Assembly (NCBI RefSeq): GCF_021390435.2
Contig: NZ_JAJVCN010000002.1
Span: 620,001 to 684,000, forward strand
DNA length: 64,000 bases
Source: Kibdelosporangium philippinense
GTDB lineage: Bacteria; Actinomycetota; Actinomycetes; Mycobacteriales; Pseudonocardiaceae
Reading direction: 5' to 3'
The notes under the pieces are model-generated. The model saw nothing but the letters and a program-made list of their open reading frames with translations. It had not been told where the DNA came from and searched no databases. Of the stretch, positions 56,076 through 64,000 are shown piece after piece (the stretch's first letter is position 1; each line of letters begins with the position of its first letter). A program made the translations under genes and the position numbers.

Positions 56076-58728
56076 CTAGCTCCTCGGAAGGCGCCTCGGC
56101 GGGCGCGGGATGCCCGAGCTCGGTCAGCCATGAGCGGAACAACTGGTGCAGCGCCTCGGCCCCGACGACACCGTCCACGGGCATGAATTCCGTTGGGTAC
56201 ACGAGGAATCCGTGCACCTGAGGCCCGCCGAGTCCGCCGTGTGAGCCGACGTGTGGCTCGAACGGCGACGCGGTCTGGGTTTCCGGGTCGTACCGGCTGT
56301 TGATCATGATGTCCGCGCAGTGCGGGAACGAGTCGGTCCGCCGGATCAGGTCGGCGGCGTGCGGGCCGTAGTCCTTCAGCGGGTCCTCGCCGATGATCAC
56401 GCCGGTGGCCAGCCGGTGCAGCCCGTCGCGGCCGAGCACGACCGGCCCGAATTCGGAGCTACGCACCAGCATGAAGCCAACGCCCGCGTGATCAACGAGC
56501 TGTGGCAACAGTTCCGGGTACTCGCGTTCGATGGTTTCCAGCGGCACCCGGCCTTCGTGATCGATGAACGACACCATCGCCACGTGTCCGGACACCACAA
56601 CGACCACGCCAGGAGCGACCCGCGCGACTTCGCCGGGCTCGCCACCAGGAGCGCGATGCAGCTCTGGGCTGACCCCGGCTCGCTCGACACGGCCACGCAG
56701 CCGACGCGCGATCAGGCCACCTTCGGCCAGTGCCGCGTTCATCTGCCAGCCTTCGGCCGCGTTACGTGGCTTCGTCACCTTCGAGATGTCCGATGGCTCG
56801 CCGCCGCACAGCCTGCCGACGAGTTTCTCGATCGGTTCGCCGAATCGGTTCGCGAACGCCCAGCCCTGCGTCTGACCGTGATCCGAGAGCACGACCAGGT
56901 AGTACTGCCGCGGCCCGAGTCGGGTCGCGCGCTGCAGACGCCCGATCTGCTGGTCGATTCCGCGCAGCACAGCCAACGCGTCGAAGCGCTCGATCCCGGA
57001 GTGGTGCGCGACTTCGTCGTAGCCAAGGAAGTCCGCGTACACCACGGGACGGCCAGCCAGGATGTCCTCGATGATCGCCGAGACCACGACGTCACGCGTG
57101 ATCACCGTGGTGCCGGAGCGGGCGATCGGGTAGAAGCCGCCGCGCTTGATCCGCGGCTTGACCCCACGGCGTTTCTGGCTGGTCGAAGCCCAGATTTCCC
57201 GGATGATGTCCACGATCGCGGAGCCGAACGTGCGCAGAACGTTCACCGGCCTGGCGAAGTACGCGTAGTAGCCGTCCCCGGTTTTCACGTGCCTGCCGCG
57301 GCGAACTCCCTTCCCCAGCACGGGAACCGCGCTCATGGTCAGGGTGACGTGGTCCGCGTCGCCGGTGAAGAGGTTGCCGTGACCCGCGCCGCCACCGGAC
57401 AGCAGGCCCTTGCCGTTGGAGTGGCGCCGCTCGATCTCGGCCGCGTCCTTCGGATGCGCACACGCCATCACGTGATCGCGATCCTTTTCGTACCAACGGA
57501 ATCCGAGGATGTCGTGGTTGTCGCCGTGCAGGATCCCGGACACGCTCGCGCCGGTCTGCGAGCTCCAGTCGGTGTGCCACGTCGTCAAGCGATGGGTGTC
57601 CTCGCTGACCCACGCGGCCAGCGTGGGCATGTCGCCGTCGCGCACGGCCCGGCGGACGGTGTCGTAACCAAGCCCGTCGATCTGCAGGAAGATCACGCCC
57701 GGTGGCGTGTCCGGCATTTCCTTTGGCGTGCCGCCACGCCGGGCGATGCGCCGGAAGAAGATCTCGTCATCGTCGATCGCGAGCACGCTGCTCAGGAAGG
57801 CACCGACAGCCGCCATCCCGATCGTCACGGCGACGGCGGAGCGCAGGTTCTCGATCTCGACACCCGGCACCGTGTTGAAGATCGCCAACGCACCCGCACC
57901 GATCACGATGAAGCTGCCAAGACCCAGCGTGAACAGCGCGAACGGCAACGCTATCCGCAAGATGAGCGGCCAGACGACCGTGGCGATCAAGCCGAGGATC
58001 AACGCGCAGACGGTCGGCTGCCACCACTGCGTCATCGTGAACCCAGGCAGCAGCGCGTCGAACGCCTGCAGCGCGGCGGTCACGATGATCCAGATGAGCA
58101 ACAAACGTGCCGTCGCACGACCGCCACGCAGCAACCTGCCCGCGTCGGGAGCGCGATGCTGATAGCGCGCGATGACGGCCATAAGGACAGTGACGATGAG
58201 TACGAGGGCCGTCGCGATAAGGCTCGCGACCAACGGCGAGTCGAAGATGCCACCGCTCGCCACACCCAGCAGTGCGTACGCGACAGCCCAGATGAGCGAG
58301 GCGATCAACGCCGTCGGCAGGAACCGTCGCCACGGATATGTCAGTGCTCCCGCAGCCAACAACACGGGGATACGCCCGGCGGGCAACAAACGGCCGACGA
58401 CCAGAATCTGCCAGCCGCGCCGGGAGAACTGGTCACGAACGCTGGCCACGCGATCCGCGTGCTGGTGACGCGCGAGCCACCGCACCGCCGGGTCGCCCCC
58501 CAGACGCGCGATCGTGTACGTGGCCACGTCGCCCACGTACGCACCGAGCGTCGACAGCAACAGCACCAACGGCAACGACAGACCCGTGGTCGTCATCGCG
58601 ACGGCCGCACCCGCGCCCACAACGGCACCGGTGGGCACGATCGGGATGATCGAGCCCAGCAGGACACCGAAGAAGATCACCGGGTAACCGATCGACGACG
58701 TCGCCGTCAGATCAAGCGCTTGGTTCAT
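56050..58728 (-). CDS. DedA-phosphodiesterase fusion membrane protein
   Basis: This 892-residue protein has three parts. Residues ~1-190 are a DedA/SNARE-associated transporter domain (SIIPIVPTGAVVGAGAAVAM, GDVATYTIARLGGDP, FSRRGWQILVVGRLLPAGRI), the family that flips undecaprenyl phosphate and phospholipids. Residues ~205-315 are a four-helix membrane region resembling the phage holin family. Residues ~335-880 form an alkaline-phosphatase-superfamily domain (VIFLQIDGLGYDTVRRAV, VLSDHGQTQG, HVGSHGGLGG), facing outward. It could remove phosphate from a lipid carrier or polymer and recycle the carrier. Start ATG 58728, within the end of the MBL gene. Confidence 0.85.
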   Translation of the reverse strand: MNQALDLTATSSIGYPVIFFGVLLGSIIPIVPTGAVVGAGAAVAMTTTGLSLPLVLLLSTLGAYVGDVATYTIARLGGDPAVRWLARHQHADRVASVRDQFSRRGWQILVVGRLLPAGRIPVLLAAGALTYPWRRFLPTALIASLIWAVAYALLGVASGGIFDSPLVASLIATALVLIVTVLMAVIARYQHRAPDAGRLLRGGRATARLLLIWIIVTAALQAFDALLPGFTMTQWWQPTVCALILGLIATVVWPLILRIALPFALFTLGLGSFIVIGAGALAIFNTVPGVEIENLRSAVAVTIGMAAVGAFLSSVLAIDDDEIFFRRIARRGGTPKEMPDTPPGVIFLQIDGLGYDTVRRAVRDGDMPTLAAWVSEDTHRLTTWHTDWSSQTGASVSGILHGDNHDILGFRWYEKDRDHVMACAHPKDAAEIERRHSNGKGLLSGGGAGHGNLFTGDADHVTLTMSAVPVLGKGVRRGRHVKTGDGYYAYFARPVNVLRTFGSAIVDIIREIWASTSQKRRGVKPRIKRGGFYPIARSGTTVITRDVVVSAIIEDILAGRPVVYADFLGYDEVAHHSGIERFDALAVLRGIDQQIGRLQRATRLGPRQYYLVVLSDHGQTQGWAFANRFGEPIEKLVGRLCGGEPSDISKVTKPRNAAEGWQMNAALAEGGLIARRLRGRVERAGVSPELHRAPGGEPGEVARVAPGVVVVVSGHVAMVSFIDHEGRVPLETIEREYPELLPQLVDHAGVGFMLVRSSEFGPVVLGRDGLHRLATGVIIGEDPLKDYGPHAADLIRRTDSFPHCADIMINSRYDPETQTASPFEPHVGSHGGLGGPQVHGFLVYPTEFMPVDGVVGAEALHQLFRSWLTELGHPAPAEAPSEELVSEAVPLP

Positions 58729-59461
58729 GCATCACCTCGGTACCTGGTGGCGTCACGACGACTCGACAATTACGCACGGCCGCAGCGAATTCATGGCCTG
58801 GTTCGGCAAGTAGTCGCCGCATGCGCGGGGTTCTGGCCAACCCGGGTAACGCCAGCGTCCCCCAGTGCACCGGCACCGCCACCCTCGGTTTGACCAGGTC
58901 GACCGCGGCCGCGGCCCTGATCGGGTCGAGATGACCCGGCCCCAGCGTCATTCCCCAGCCCCACACCGGCAGGAACGCGACATCCACCGGCCCAAGCTCA
59001 GCCATGCCGTCGTACAGGTCGGTGTCACCCGCGACGTAGATCCGCTTCTCCGCCTCGAGGATATGTCCGACTGCGGGGGCATGCGGCCCATGTGTCAGCC
59101 GTGGGCCCCAACGATGTCCGGAATGGTGGGCTGGCACGGCGGTGACGGTCAGCTGGCCGTCCGTCAACGACTCGCCAATGCCCAGTTCCTCGACGTGCGG
59201 GAACCCCTTCCGGTGAAGCCACGCACCCGCGCCACGCGGAACCACGATCCGGGCGTCGCGAACCAGCCGTAGGGACGGCAGATGCAGGTGATCCCCATGC
59301 TGATGGGAGATCAGGACGAGGTCGACGCCAGCCCACGCGGAGGGATCGAGCGGCGGAACAACTCGGACAAGTGGCCCGACGCGGGGCGTAAGGACCGGAT
59401 CGGTGAGCACAACTCGGCCACCGAGCTCGATCCGAACCGTCGAATGGCCAAGAAACCGCAC
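58712..59461 (-). CDS. metallo-beta-lactamase-fold hydrolase
   Basis: This 249-residue MBL-fold protein has the zinc motif SHQHGDHLHLPSL (HxHxDH), the later VPAHHSGHRWG, YVAGDTDLYDG and VAVPVHWGTL. It is like UlaG/NAPE-PLD-type phosphodiesterases. The substrate may be a phospholipid or sugar phosphate. Its end overlaps the start of the DedA-phosphodiesterase gene by 17 bases, so the two are co-translated and may act in one pathway at the envelope. Confidence 0.85.
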   Translation of the reverse strand: MRFLGHSTVRIELGGRVVLTDPVLTPRVGPLVRVVPPLDPSAWAGVDLVLISHQHGDHLHLPSLRLVRDARIVVPRGAGAWLHRKGFPHVEELGIGESLTDGQLTVTAVPAHHSGHRWGPRLTHGPHAPAVGHILEAEKRIYVAGDTDLYDGMAELGPVDVAFLPVWGWGMTLGPGHLDPIRAAAAVDLVKPRVAVPVHWGTLALPGLARTPRMRRLLAEPGHEFAAAVRNCRVVVTPPGTEVMHEPSA

Positions 59462-59523
59462 ATCACGAGTATCGGATCAGTCAAGGCCGAACGCACCCCA
59501 GAGCGACAAACCCCACGTCAAAC

Positions 59524-59569
59524 CTCGTGAGTGGTTAAGCGCGTTCTAACTTGCGTAACCACTCACGAC
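59524..59569. terminator. 46-bp palindrome, copy 3 of 3
   Basis: Arms CTCGTGAGTGGTTA and TAACCACTCACGA, one base changed at the last position. It lies just after the WecG/TagA gene (stop at 59577) and before the MBL gene on the same strand. Confidence 0.72.
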
Positions 59570-59576
59570 AGGCTGT

Positions 59577-60335
59577 TCACCCTCTAACGCGCCGCAGGGC
59601 AGCACTCGCTAGGAGCAGCACCGCAAAAGGGAGGTCGTCCTTGAGGTAGCGACGGGCCAGCCGGCGCGGCTCCATCACCAACCTGTGCAGCCATTCAAGG
59701 CCCAGCTTCTGCATCGAACGTGGCGCACGCCGCGAGTCGCCCGACGCCATCGGAATGCCCGCGCCGCACCCGACGTACCAGGCGTTCGGCATCACCGCAC
59801 GCAGCCGCTGGATCAACTTCTCCTGCTTCGGGAAACCCATCCCGATCAGCACAAGGCTCGGCTGGGCGACCACGACCGAGTCGATCACCGACTGCAGACT
59901 GTCCGCGCACTGGTCGAAACCGACGGGCGGCGCCGCGATCCCGGCGATCTTCAGCCCGGGCGACTGCGACTGCAGCACGGCGGCTGCGCGTTCGGCAACG
60001 CCAGGGGCGCCGCCGAGCAGGAAGACGGACTTGCCGTCGAGGGCGGCGGCGTGGCTCAGGGTGTGCACCAATGAGCTGCCGGTCACACGTTCGGGGATTT
60101 CTTTGCCCGCGATGCGGCCTGCCCAGACGAGTGGCATGCCGTCGGCGACGGTCAGCGTCGCGGACGAGGCGAGCCCGGCGAGGGAACGGTCGCGGCTGAT
60201 CGCGCGGACGATGTCGACGTTGGCCGTGAGAATCCAGCCGCCGTCCTGCCAGGTCTCTCGCACCTGGTGGACGACCTCCGCCTCGGTAAGGGCGTCGACC
60301 ACTACCGTGCCAACTGGTACGCGCCGCTCTGCCAC
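59577..60335 (-). CDS. WecG/TagA/CpsF family glycosyltransferase
   Basis: This 252-residue GT26 enzyme has ILTANVDIVRAISRD, VADGMPLVWAGRIAG, FLLGGAPGVAERAA and LVLIGMGFPKQEKLIQRLR, the family signature. Family members add N-acetylmannosaminuronate, N-acetylmannosamine or glucose to the lipid-linked primer sugar, so this probably makes the second step after the glycosylphosphotransferase. The C-terminal tail (LEWLHRLVMEPRRLARRYLK) is amphipathic and binds the membrane. It lies 56 bases from the divergent aminotransferase gene. Confidence 0.9.
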   Translation of the reverse strand: MAERRVPVGTVVVDALTEAEVVHQVRETWQDGGWILTANVDIVRAISRDRSLAGLASSATLTVADGMPLVWAGRIAGKEIPERVTGSSLVHTLSHAAALDGKSVFLLGGAPGVAERAAAVLQSQSPGLKIAGIAAPPVGFDQCADSLQSVIDSVVVAQPSLVLIGMGFPKQEKLIQRLRAVMPNAWYVGCGAGIPMASGDSRRAPRSMQKLGLEWLHRLVMEPRRLARRYLKDDLPFAVLLLASAALRRVRG

Positions 60336-60391
60336 GCAGGCAGGCTACCGCTCAGTGTCAGCCCGGCTACCAGGTGTGGGAGGTTGTGCAC

Positions 60392-61753
60392 GTGAACCAC
60401 GATTTCCGCAGGTCCAACGAGCTGCAGGAACGCCTGCACGATCTCGTGCCTGGCGGCGCGCACACGTATGCGCGCGGTGCCGACCAGTATCCGGACGGCA
60501 TGGCCCCGGTTCTGGCAAGGGGCAAAGGGGCGACCGTGTGGGACGTCGATGGGAACTCCTATGTCGAGTACGGCATGGGTCTGCGGAGTGTCACGCTTGG
60601 ACACGCCTACGAGCCGGTCATCGAGGCCGTGCGCGAGGAACTCGCCAACGGGCTGAGCTTCTCCCGGCCGACCGAACTCGAGCTCAAGGCAGCCGAGGAC
60701 TTCCTTGGCCTGGTTTCCGGCGCGGACATGGTGAAGTTCGCCAAGAACGGGTCGGACGCGACGACCGCGGCGATCCGGCTGGCCCGTGCGGCGACCGGGC
60801 GTGAGCTGATCGCGATCTGCGATCAGCCGTTCTACTCCGTGGATGACTGGTTCATCGGAACGACCGCTATGGACGCGGGGATACCACAGTCGACGGTCGG
60901 GCAAATCCGTCGATTCCGGTACAACGACCTCGAATCGCTGCGAACGCTGTTCTCCGAACACAGTGGACAGATCGCCGCCGTGGTGCTCGAGGCGGCGACC
61001 GCGTTGGCCGAACCACGCGAAGGTTTCCTGGAAGGCGTGCGGAAACTGTGCGACGAACACGGGACCGTGCTCGTCTTCGACGAAATGATCACTGGTTTCC
61101 GCTGGTCGGCTTCGGGCGCGCAGAAGTGTTACGGGGTCACACCCGATTTGTCCTGCTGGGGCAAGGCGATGGGCAACGGCTTCCCGATCTCCGCGCTGGC
61201 TGGCAAACGGGAACTGATGGAGCTCGGCGGGTTGCGTACCGGTGAGCCGAGAGTGTTCCTGCTGTCCACCACGCACGGGCCGGAATCGGTGTCGCTCGCG
61301 GCTTTTCGGGCAGTTGTCAAGGTATATGCGGGCGAGGATCCGATCGGAACGATGGAACGATCGGGCACCGCGCTGGCCTCAGGGGTCAACGAAGCAGCGG
61401 CTGAACTCGGCATTGCCGATCATGTCTCGGTGATCGGCAGGCCATCCTGCCTCATCTTCACGACCAAGGATCACGAAGGGCACCCGTCCCAGGCGTTTCG
61501 GACACTGTTTCTCCAGGAGTTGTTGCGCCGTGGGGTGCTCGGGCAGTCGTTCGTCATCTCGGCCGCGCACACCGCGGCGGACGTTCAGCACACAGTGGAC
61601 GCTGCCGCCGAGGCGTTGTCGGTCTACTGCAAGGCGTTGGAGGCCGGGAGCGTGACCGGTCTGCTCGCCGGCCGCCCGGTTGCCCCGGCGCTGCGGCGGT
61701 ACGCGGCACCACGCCGGTTGGCGCGCGGCCATTCGTCCCAACAGCAGACATGA
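60392..61753 (+). CDS. glutamate-1-semialdehyde aminomutase-like aminotransferase
   Basis: This 453-residue class III PLP enzyme starts at GTG 60392 (GGGAGG at 60378-60383). It has LVPGGAHTYARGADQYP, GLRSVTLGHAYEPVIEAV, FAKNGSDATTAAIRLARA, VLVFDEMITGFRW and CWGKAMGNGFPISALAG with the PLP lysine. It is closest in pattern to HemL, but its place in a polysaccharide locus suggests a sugar or side-group aminotransferase or mutase rather than haem synthesis. Such HemL-like genes occur in capsule clusters. It is divergent from the WecG/TagA gene. Confidence 0.82.
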   Translation: MNHDFRRSNELQERLHDLVPGGAHTYARGADQYPDGMAPVLARGKGATVWDVDGNSYVEYGMGLRSVTLGHAYEPVIEAVREELANGLSFSRPTELELKAAEDFLGLVSGADMVKFAKNGSDATTAAIRLARAATGRELIAICDQPFYSVDDWFIGTTAMDAGIPQSTVGQIRRFRYNDLESLRTLFSEHSGQIAAVVLEAATALAEPREGFLEGVRKLCDEHGTVLVFDEMITGFRWSASGAQKCYGVTPDLSCWGKAMGNGFPISALAGKRELMELGGLRTGEPRVFLLSTTHGPESVSLAAFRAVVKVYAGEDPIGTMERSGTALASGVNEAAAELGIADHVSVIGRPSCLIFTTKDHEGHPSQAFRTLFLQELLRRGVLGQSFVISAAHTAADVQHTVDAAAEALSVYCKALEAGSVTGLLAGRPVAPALRRYAAPRRLARGHSSQQQT

Positions 61754-62163
61754 CAAAGGTAAATATTCTCGGGTTGACACTGACACGAACGGGCGTATTC
61801 GGCCGCCGTCACGCGGTGTCGCGATGAACACCGCTGGTAATCCATGGCTCCATTCGGCCTACCCCGCGCCGGGGGTGTGCGGGCCATTTGCCCGTTTTTC
61901 TTACCGTTTCGGGTGAATCGAGCCGCCGTCGAGTTGATCAGTCGGCAAGTCACTGACCAGACTCGTGCCGCCGCACCGAAAAAACCGGTTAACCCAGTGC
62001 GTAACGGCCGGAACTGGCCGAACGACTCATGGTTTGGCGACGCACCGCAGCGCCGACACTGATTCGTTACGTACCAATGATTTTGCGAACGCCAGCGGGT
62101 GATCCTCAGGATCGTCCGTCGGGAAAGCCTTTGCCCGAACCCGAACGCCGGGGGGATCTGACG
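61754..62163. other. intergenic region before the second priming transferase
   Basis: No gene in 410 bases. It includes lower-GC stretches near 61755-61775 and 61900-62000 that probably carry the promoter, and GGGGGGATC before ATG 62164. Confidence 0.45.
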
Positions 62164-63660
62164 ATGGGTGAGCAAGCCAGCCCGACTCGCCATGGCGTGC
62201 ACGGCCGCCTGTCGCCGGACAGGGTGCGGCGCGTGCTGCCGATTGGTGAGCCCGGTCAGGCGCCGATCGCGGCCTGGGAGCCGCGATACCGCCGCTCGGT
62301 TGTGCTCAGCGACGTCCTGGCCACTGTGCTTTCCGTCACGGTGGTGGGATTGCTGTTCGGTGCGCGGGGTTCCGACAACTGGCAACACTTGTGGATCGTG
62401 CTCGGCGTGACCACGGTGGCGCTGGTCCTGTGTTCCCTGTTGATGAACCGGGCGTGGAGCCCGAATGTTCTTGGCCACGGTGCGGACGAGTTCGGCAGGC
62501 TCGGTCGCGGATTGTTCTCCGCCGCTGTCGTGCTCGCGCTCGGCGGCCTCGCGGTCGATTCGACGAACATCCGGCTTTGGGTGTTCGTAGCGATCCCGGC
62601 GATCGCGCTGCTTTCGTTCCCACAGCGCTATCTTTTGCGCCGGTTCTTGCACAAGTCGCGCAAAGAAGGCAAGTACATGCTGCCGGTCCTGGTCGCTGGC
62701 AGCACGGAAACCGCGCGTGACCTGATCGTGCGTACAAAACAGACACCGCATATCGGCTGGCGTGTCGAGGCAGTCTGCACTTTCGACGGTCGGGGTGACG
62801 GCGCCGATCTCGAAGGCGTTCCCGTTGTCGGGCGGTTGAAGGATCTTGCCGAGCACGTGCGGCGTGGTGGCTACCGCGTCGTCGCGATCGCGTCGGATCC
62901 ATATTGGACCCCGCGACGGCTGCAGGAGCTGGCGTGGAATCTCGAAGGCAGCGAGGCCGAGATGGTCGTCGCGCCCGTGCTGATGGAAGTCGCCGGCCCG
63001 CGATTACACGTCAGCGCGGTGCTCGGGATGCCGTTGTTACGTGTCAGTGCGCCCGTTTTCTCCGGTGCACGCCGAGTGGTCAAGGAGATCGTCGACCGGG
63101 TCGGCTCAGCCTTGCTGCTCACCCTGTTCTCTCCCTTGGTTTTGCTGATCAGCCTGCTGATCCTGCTCGACAGCCGTGGCGCGGTGTTCTACCGCCAGCG
63201 CCGGGTCGGCAAGGACGGCAAGACCTTCATGATGATCAAGTTCAGGACGATGGTGAAGGACGCGCACAAGATGCGCGGCACGCTCACCAACGAAGGCTTC
63301 GGCCCGTTGTTCAAGATGCGCAAGGACCCAAGGGTGACGAGGGTCGGCGCGGTGCTGCGCCGGTACTCGCTTGACGAGTTGCCACAGTTGTTCAACGTCG
63401 TGACCGGGTCGATGTCCTTGGTCGGGCCACGGCCGCCATTGCCGGAGGAGACCGAGAAATACGGTCCGGACGTGCGGCGCAGGTTGCTGGTCAAGCCGGG
63501 GATGACTGGCCTGTGGCAGGTCAGTGGCCGCAGTGATCTGCCATGGGAGGAATCGGTCCGGCTGGACCTGCGGTACGTGGAGGATTGGTCGCTCACCCTT
63601 GACGCAGTGATCCTGTGGAAGACGGTGCGGGCCGTGGTAACCGGGCAGGGGGCCTACTGA
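62164..63660 (+). CDS. polyprenyl glycosylphosphotransferase (second priming enzyme)
   Basis: This 498-residue enzyme has the same layout as the gene at 37374: N-terminal membrane helices, a central region (MLPVLVAGSTETARDLIVRT) and the catalytic domain (AVFYRQRRVGKDGKTFMM, MIKFRTMVKDAHKMRGTL, YSLDELPQLFNVVTGSMSLV, VKPGMTGLWQVSGRSDLP). The catalytic cores are nearly identical; the N-termini differ most. A single cluster rarely needs two priming enzymes, so this one may start a second polymer or mark a duplicated boundary. ATG 62164 is taken; a TTG/GTG further up is possible. Confidence 0.92.
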   Translation: MGEQASPTRHGVHGRLSPDRVRRVLPIGEPGQAPIAAWEPRYRRSVVLSDVLATVLSVTVVGLLFGARGSDNWQHLWIVLGVTTVALVLCSLLMNRAWSPNVLGHGADEFGRLGRGLFSAAVVLALGGLAVDSTNIRLWVFVAIPAIALLSFPQRYLLRRFLHKSRKEGKYMLPVLVAGSTETARDLIVRTKQTPHIGWRVEAVCTFDGRGDGADLEGVPVVGRLKDLAEHVRRGGYRVVAIASDPYWTPRRLQELAWNLEGSEAEMVVAPVLMEVAGPRLHVSAVLGMPLLRVSAPVFSGARRVVKEIVDRVGSALLLTLFSPLVLLISLLILLDSRGAVFYRQRRVGKDGKTFMMIKFRTMVKDAHKMRGTLTNEGFGPLFKMRKDPRVTRVGAVLRRYSLDELPQLFNVVTGSMSLVGPRPPLPEETEKYGPDVRRRLLVKPGMTGLWQVSGRSDLPWEESVRLDLRYVEDWSLTLDAVILWKTVRAVVTGQGAY

Positions 63661-63675
63661 GATGGGAACTCGCCA

Positions 63676-64000
63676 ATGAGGATCAGGCCCATTCTGCTTG
63701 TCGCAGCAGTCATCACCGCGTTGTCCGCGGCGACGCCCGCGTACGCGGATCCAGTCGAGGTCGAAGCGACCGTGTCACCCAACGAAGTCCAACCGGGTGA
63801 CACCTTCACCATCACCGAGACCGTCCACAACATCCATTCGTTCAGCATTCTCAACCCGACCATCCGGGTGCTCAGCACGCCGACCGCGTTGACCGACTAC
63901 GCCGAGTTGGTCAGCTGCACCGGTGTGATGGTGGCCTCGTGTGCCACTTTGGATGGTCCAAGTGGACCGATCGGATACCAGGCGATCCTTGCGGAAGCGA
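63676..64000 (+). CDS. secreted protein with repeat-domain-like start (partial)
   Basis: The frame opens at ATG 63676, 16 bases after the transferase stop, and runs off the window. The signal peptide is ILLVAAVITALSAATPAYA, followed by VEATVSPNEVQPGDTFTITE, the start of an immunoglobulin-like (CARDB/DUF11-type) domain with a cysteine pair (SCTGVMVASC). It is likely a surface or secreted protein co-transcribed with the priming enzyme. Its full extent and role cannot be seen. Confidence 0.7.
   Translation, partial: MRIRPILLVAAVITALSAATPAYADPVEVEATVSPNEVQPGDTFTITETVHNIHSFSILNPTIRVLSTPTALTDYAELVSCTGVMVASCATLDGPSGPIGYQAILAEA

Noticed and set aside
56251..58893. 880-residue open frame antisense to the DedA-phosphodiesterase gene
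   Set aside because: Its composition is Arg/His/Asp-rich with no domain, while the opposite strand encodes clear DedA and phosphodiesterase motifs. It is a shadow of high-GC codon use.

Overview
This window is high-GC actinobacterial DNA. The gene set points to the Pseudonocardiales (Amycolatopsis, Kibdelosporangium or Lentzea-like): a glnX-glnH-pknG locus, an F420-type nitroreductase, a DUF5134 protein, an NB-ARC/TPR regulator, and an integrated element with an actinomycete-type integrase. GTG/TTG starts, probable leaderless starts and 1-4 base gene overlaps are common. Family names come from recognised motifs, not from a database search.

Layout. 0-13 kb is housekeeping and accessory chromosome: a partial TenA-like gene, an NCS1 permease with a nucleoside hydrolase, a HTH-NB-ARC-TPR regulator, a SixA-type phosphatase, a frameshifted endonuclease/exonuclease/phosphatase gene, a secreted zinc protease, a methyltransferase, an F420-type reductase and a class IV aminotransferase. 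A decayed ~1.25 kb islet follows. It lies between a tRNA-Lys gene and a 46-bp partial copy of that tRNA, and carries a DUF6247 gene with a frameshifted toxin-like partner. 13-24 kb holds glnX-glnH-pknG (nutrient sensing at the envelope), an L,D-transpeptidase, a cold-shock gene, a copper-chaperone-like gene, several gene fossils, and tRNA-Glu, tRNA-Asp and tRNA-Phe.

24.05-34.68 kb is an integrated element in tRNA-Phe, bounded by a perfect 44-bp direct repeat of the tRNA 3' half. It has a tyrosine integrase, an excisionase, a DUF3987-like replication protein, small unknown genes, two GntR regulators and repeat-rich control DNA. Two inverted ~200-bp blocks carry copies of a decamer (ACGAACTTTG) and bracket the core. 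The cargo operon is the most unusual part: a class IV aminotransferase is coupled to a HTH-sulfatase-modifying-factor fusion that lacks the catalytic cysteines. It sits behind six CTGAAC repeats at alternating 11/13-bp spacing. No FtsK/TraB-type transfer gene is present.

34.7-37.4 kb is mostly non-coding and contains a peroxidase relic. 37.4-63.7 kb is a surface-polysaccharide locus bracketed by two similar polyprenyl glycosylphosphotransferases. It contains a nucleotide-sugar module (cytidylyltransferase, two C-methyltransferase homologues, PIG-L deacetylase, two epimerases), a Wzz-Wzy-like fusion, a Wzz-like protein, a flippase, a GT2-GT4 fusion, four further glycosyltransferases, a WecG/TagA transferase, a GH26 hydrolase, a DedA-phosphodiesterase fusion and an aminomutase-like aminotransferase. 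The genes fit a Wzx/Wzy-type pathway: lipid-linked priming, repeat-unit assembly, flipping, polymerisation and trimming.

At least four families of dispersed palindromes recur between genes, including three 46-bp copies of a CTCGTGAGTGG palindrome at gene 3' ends.
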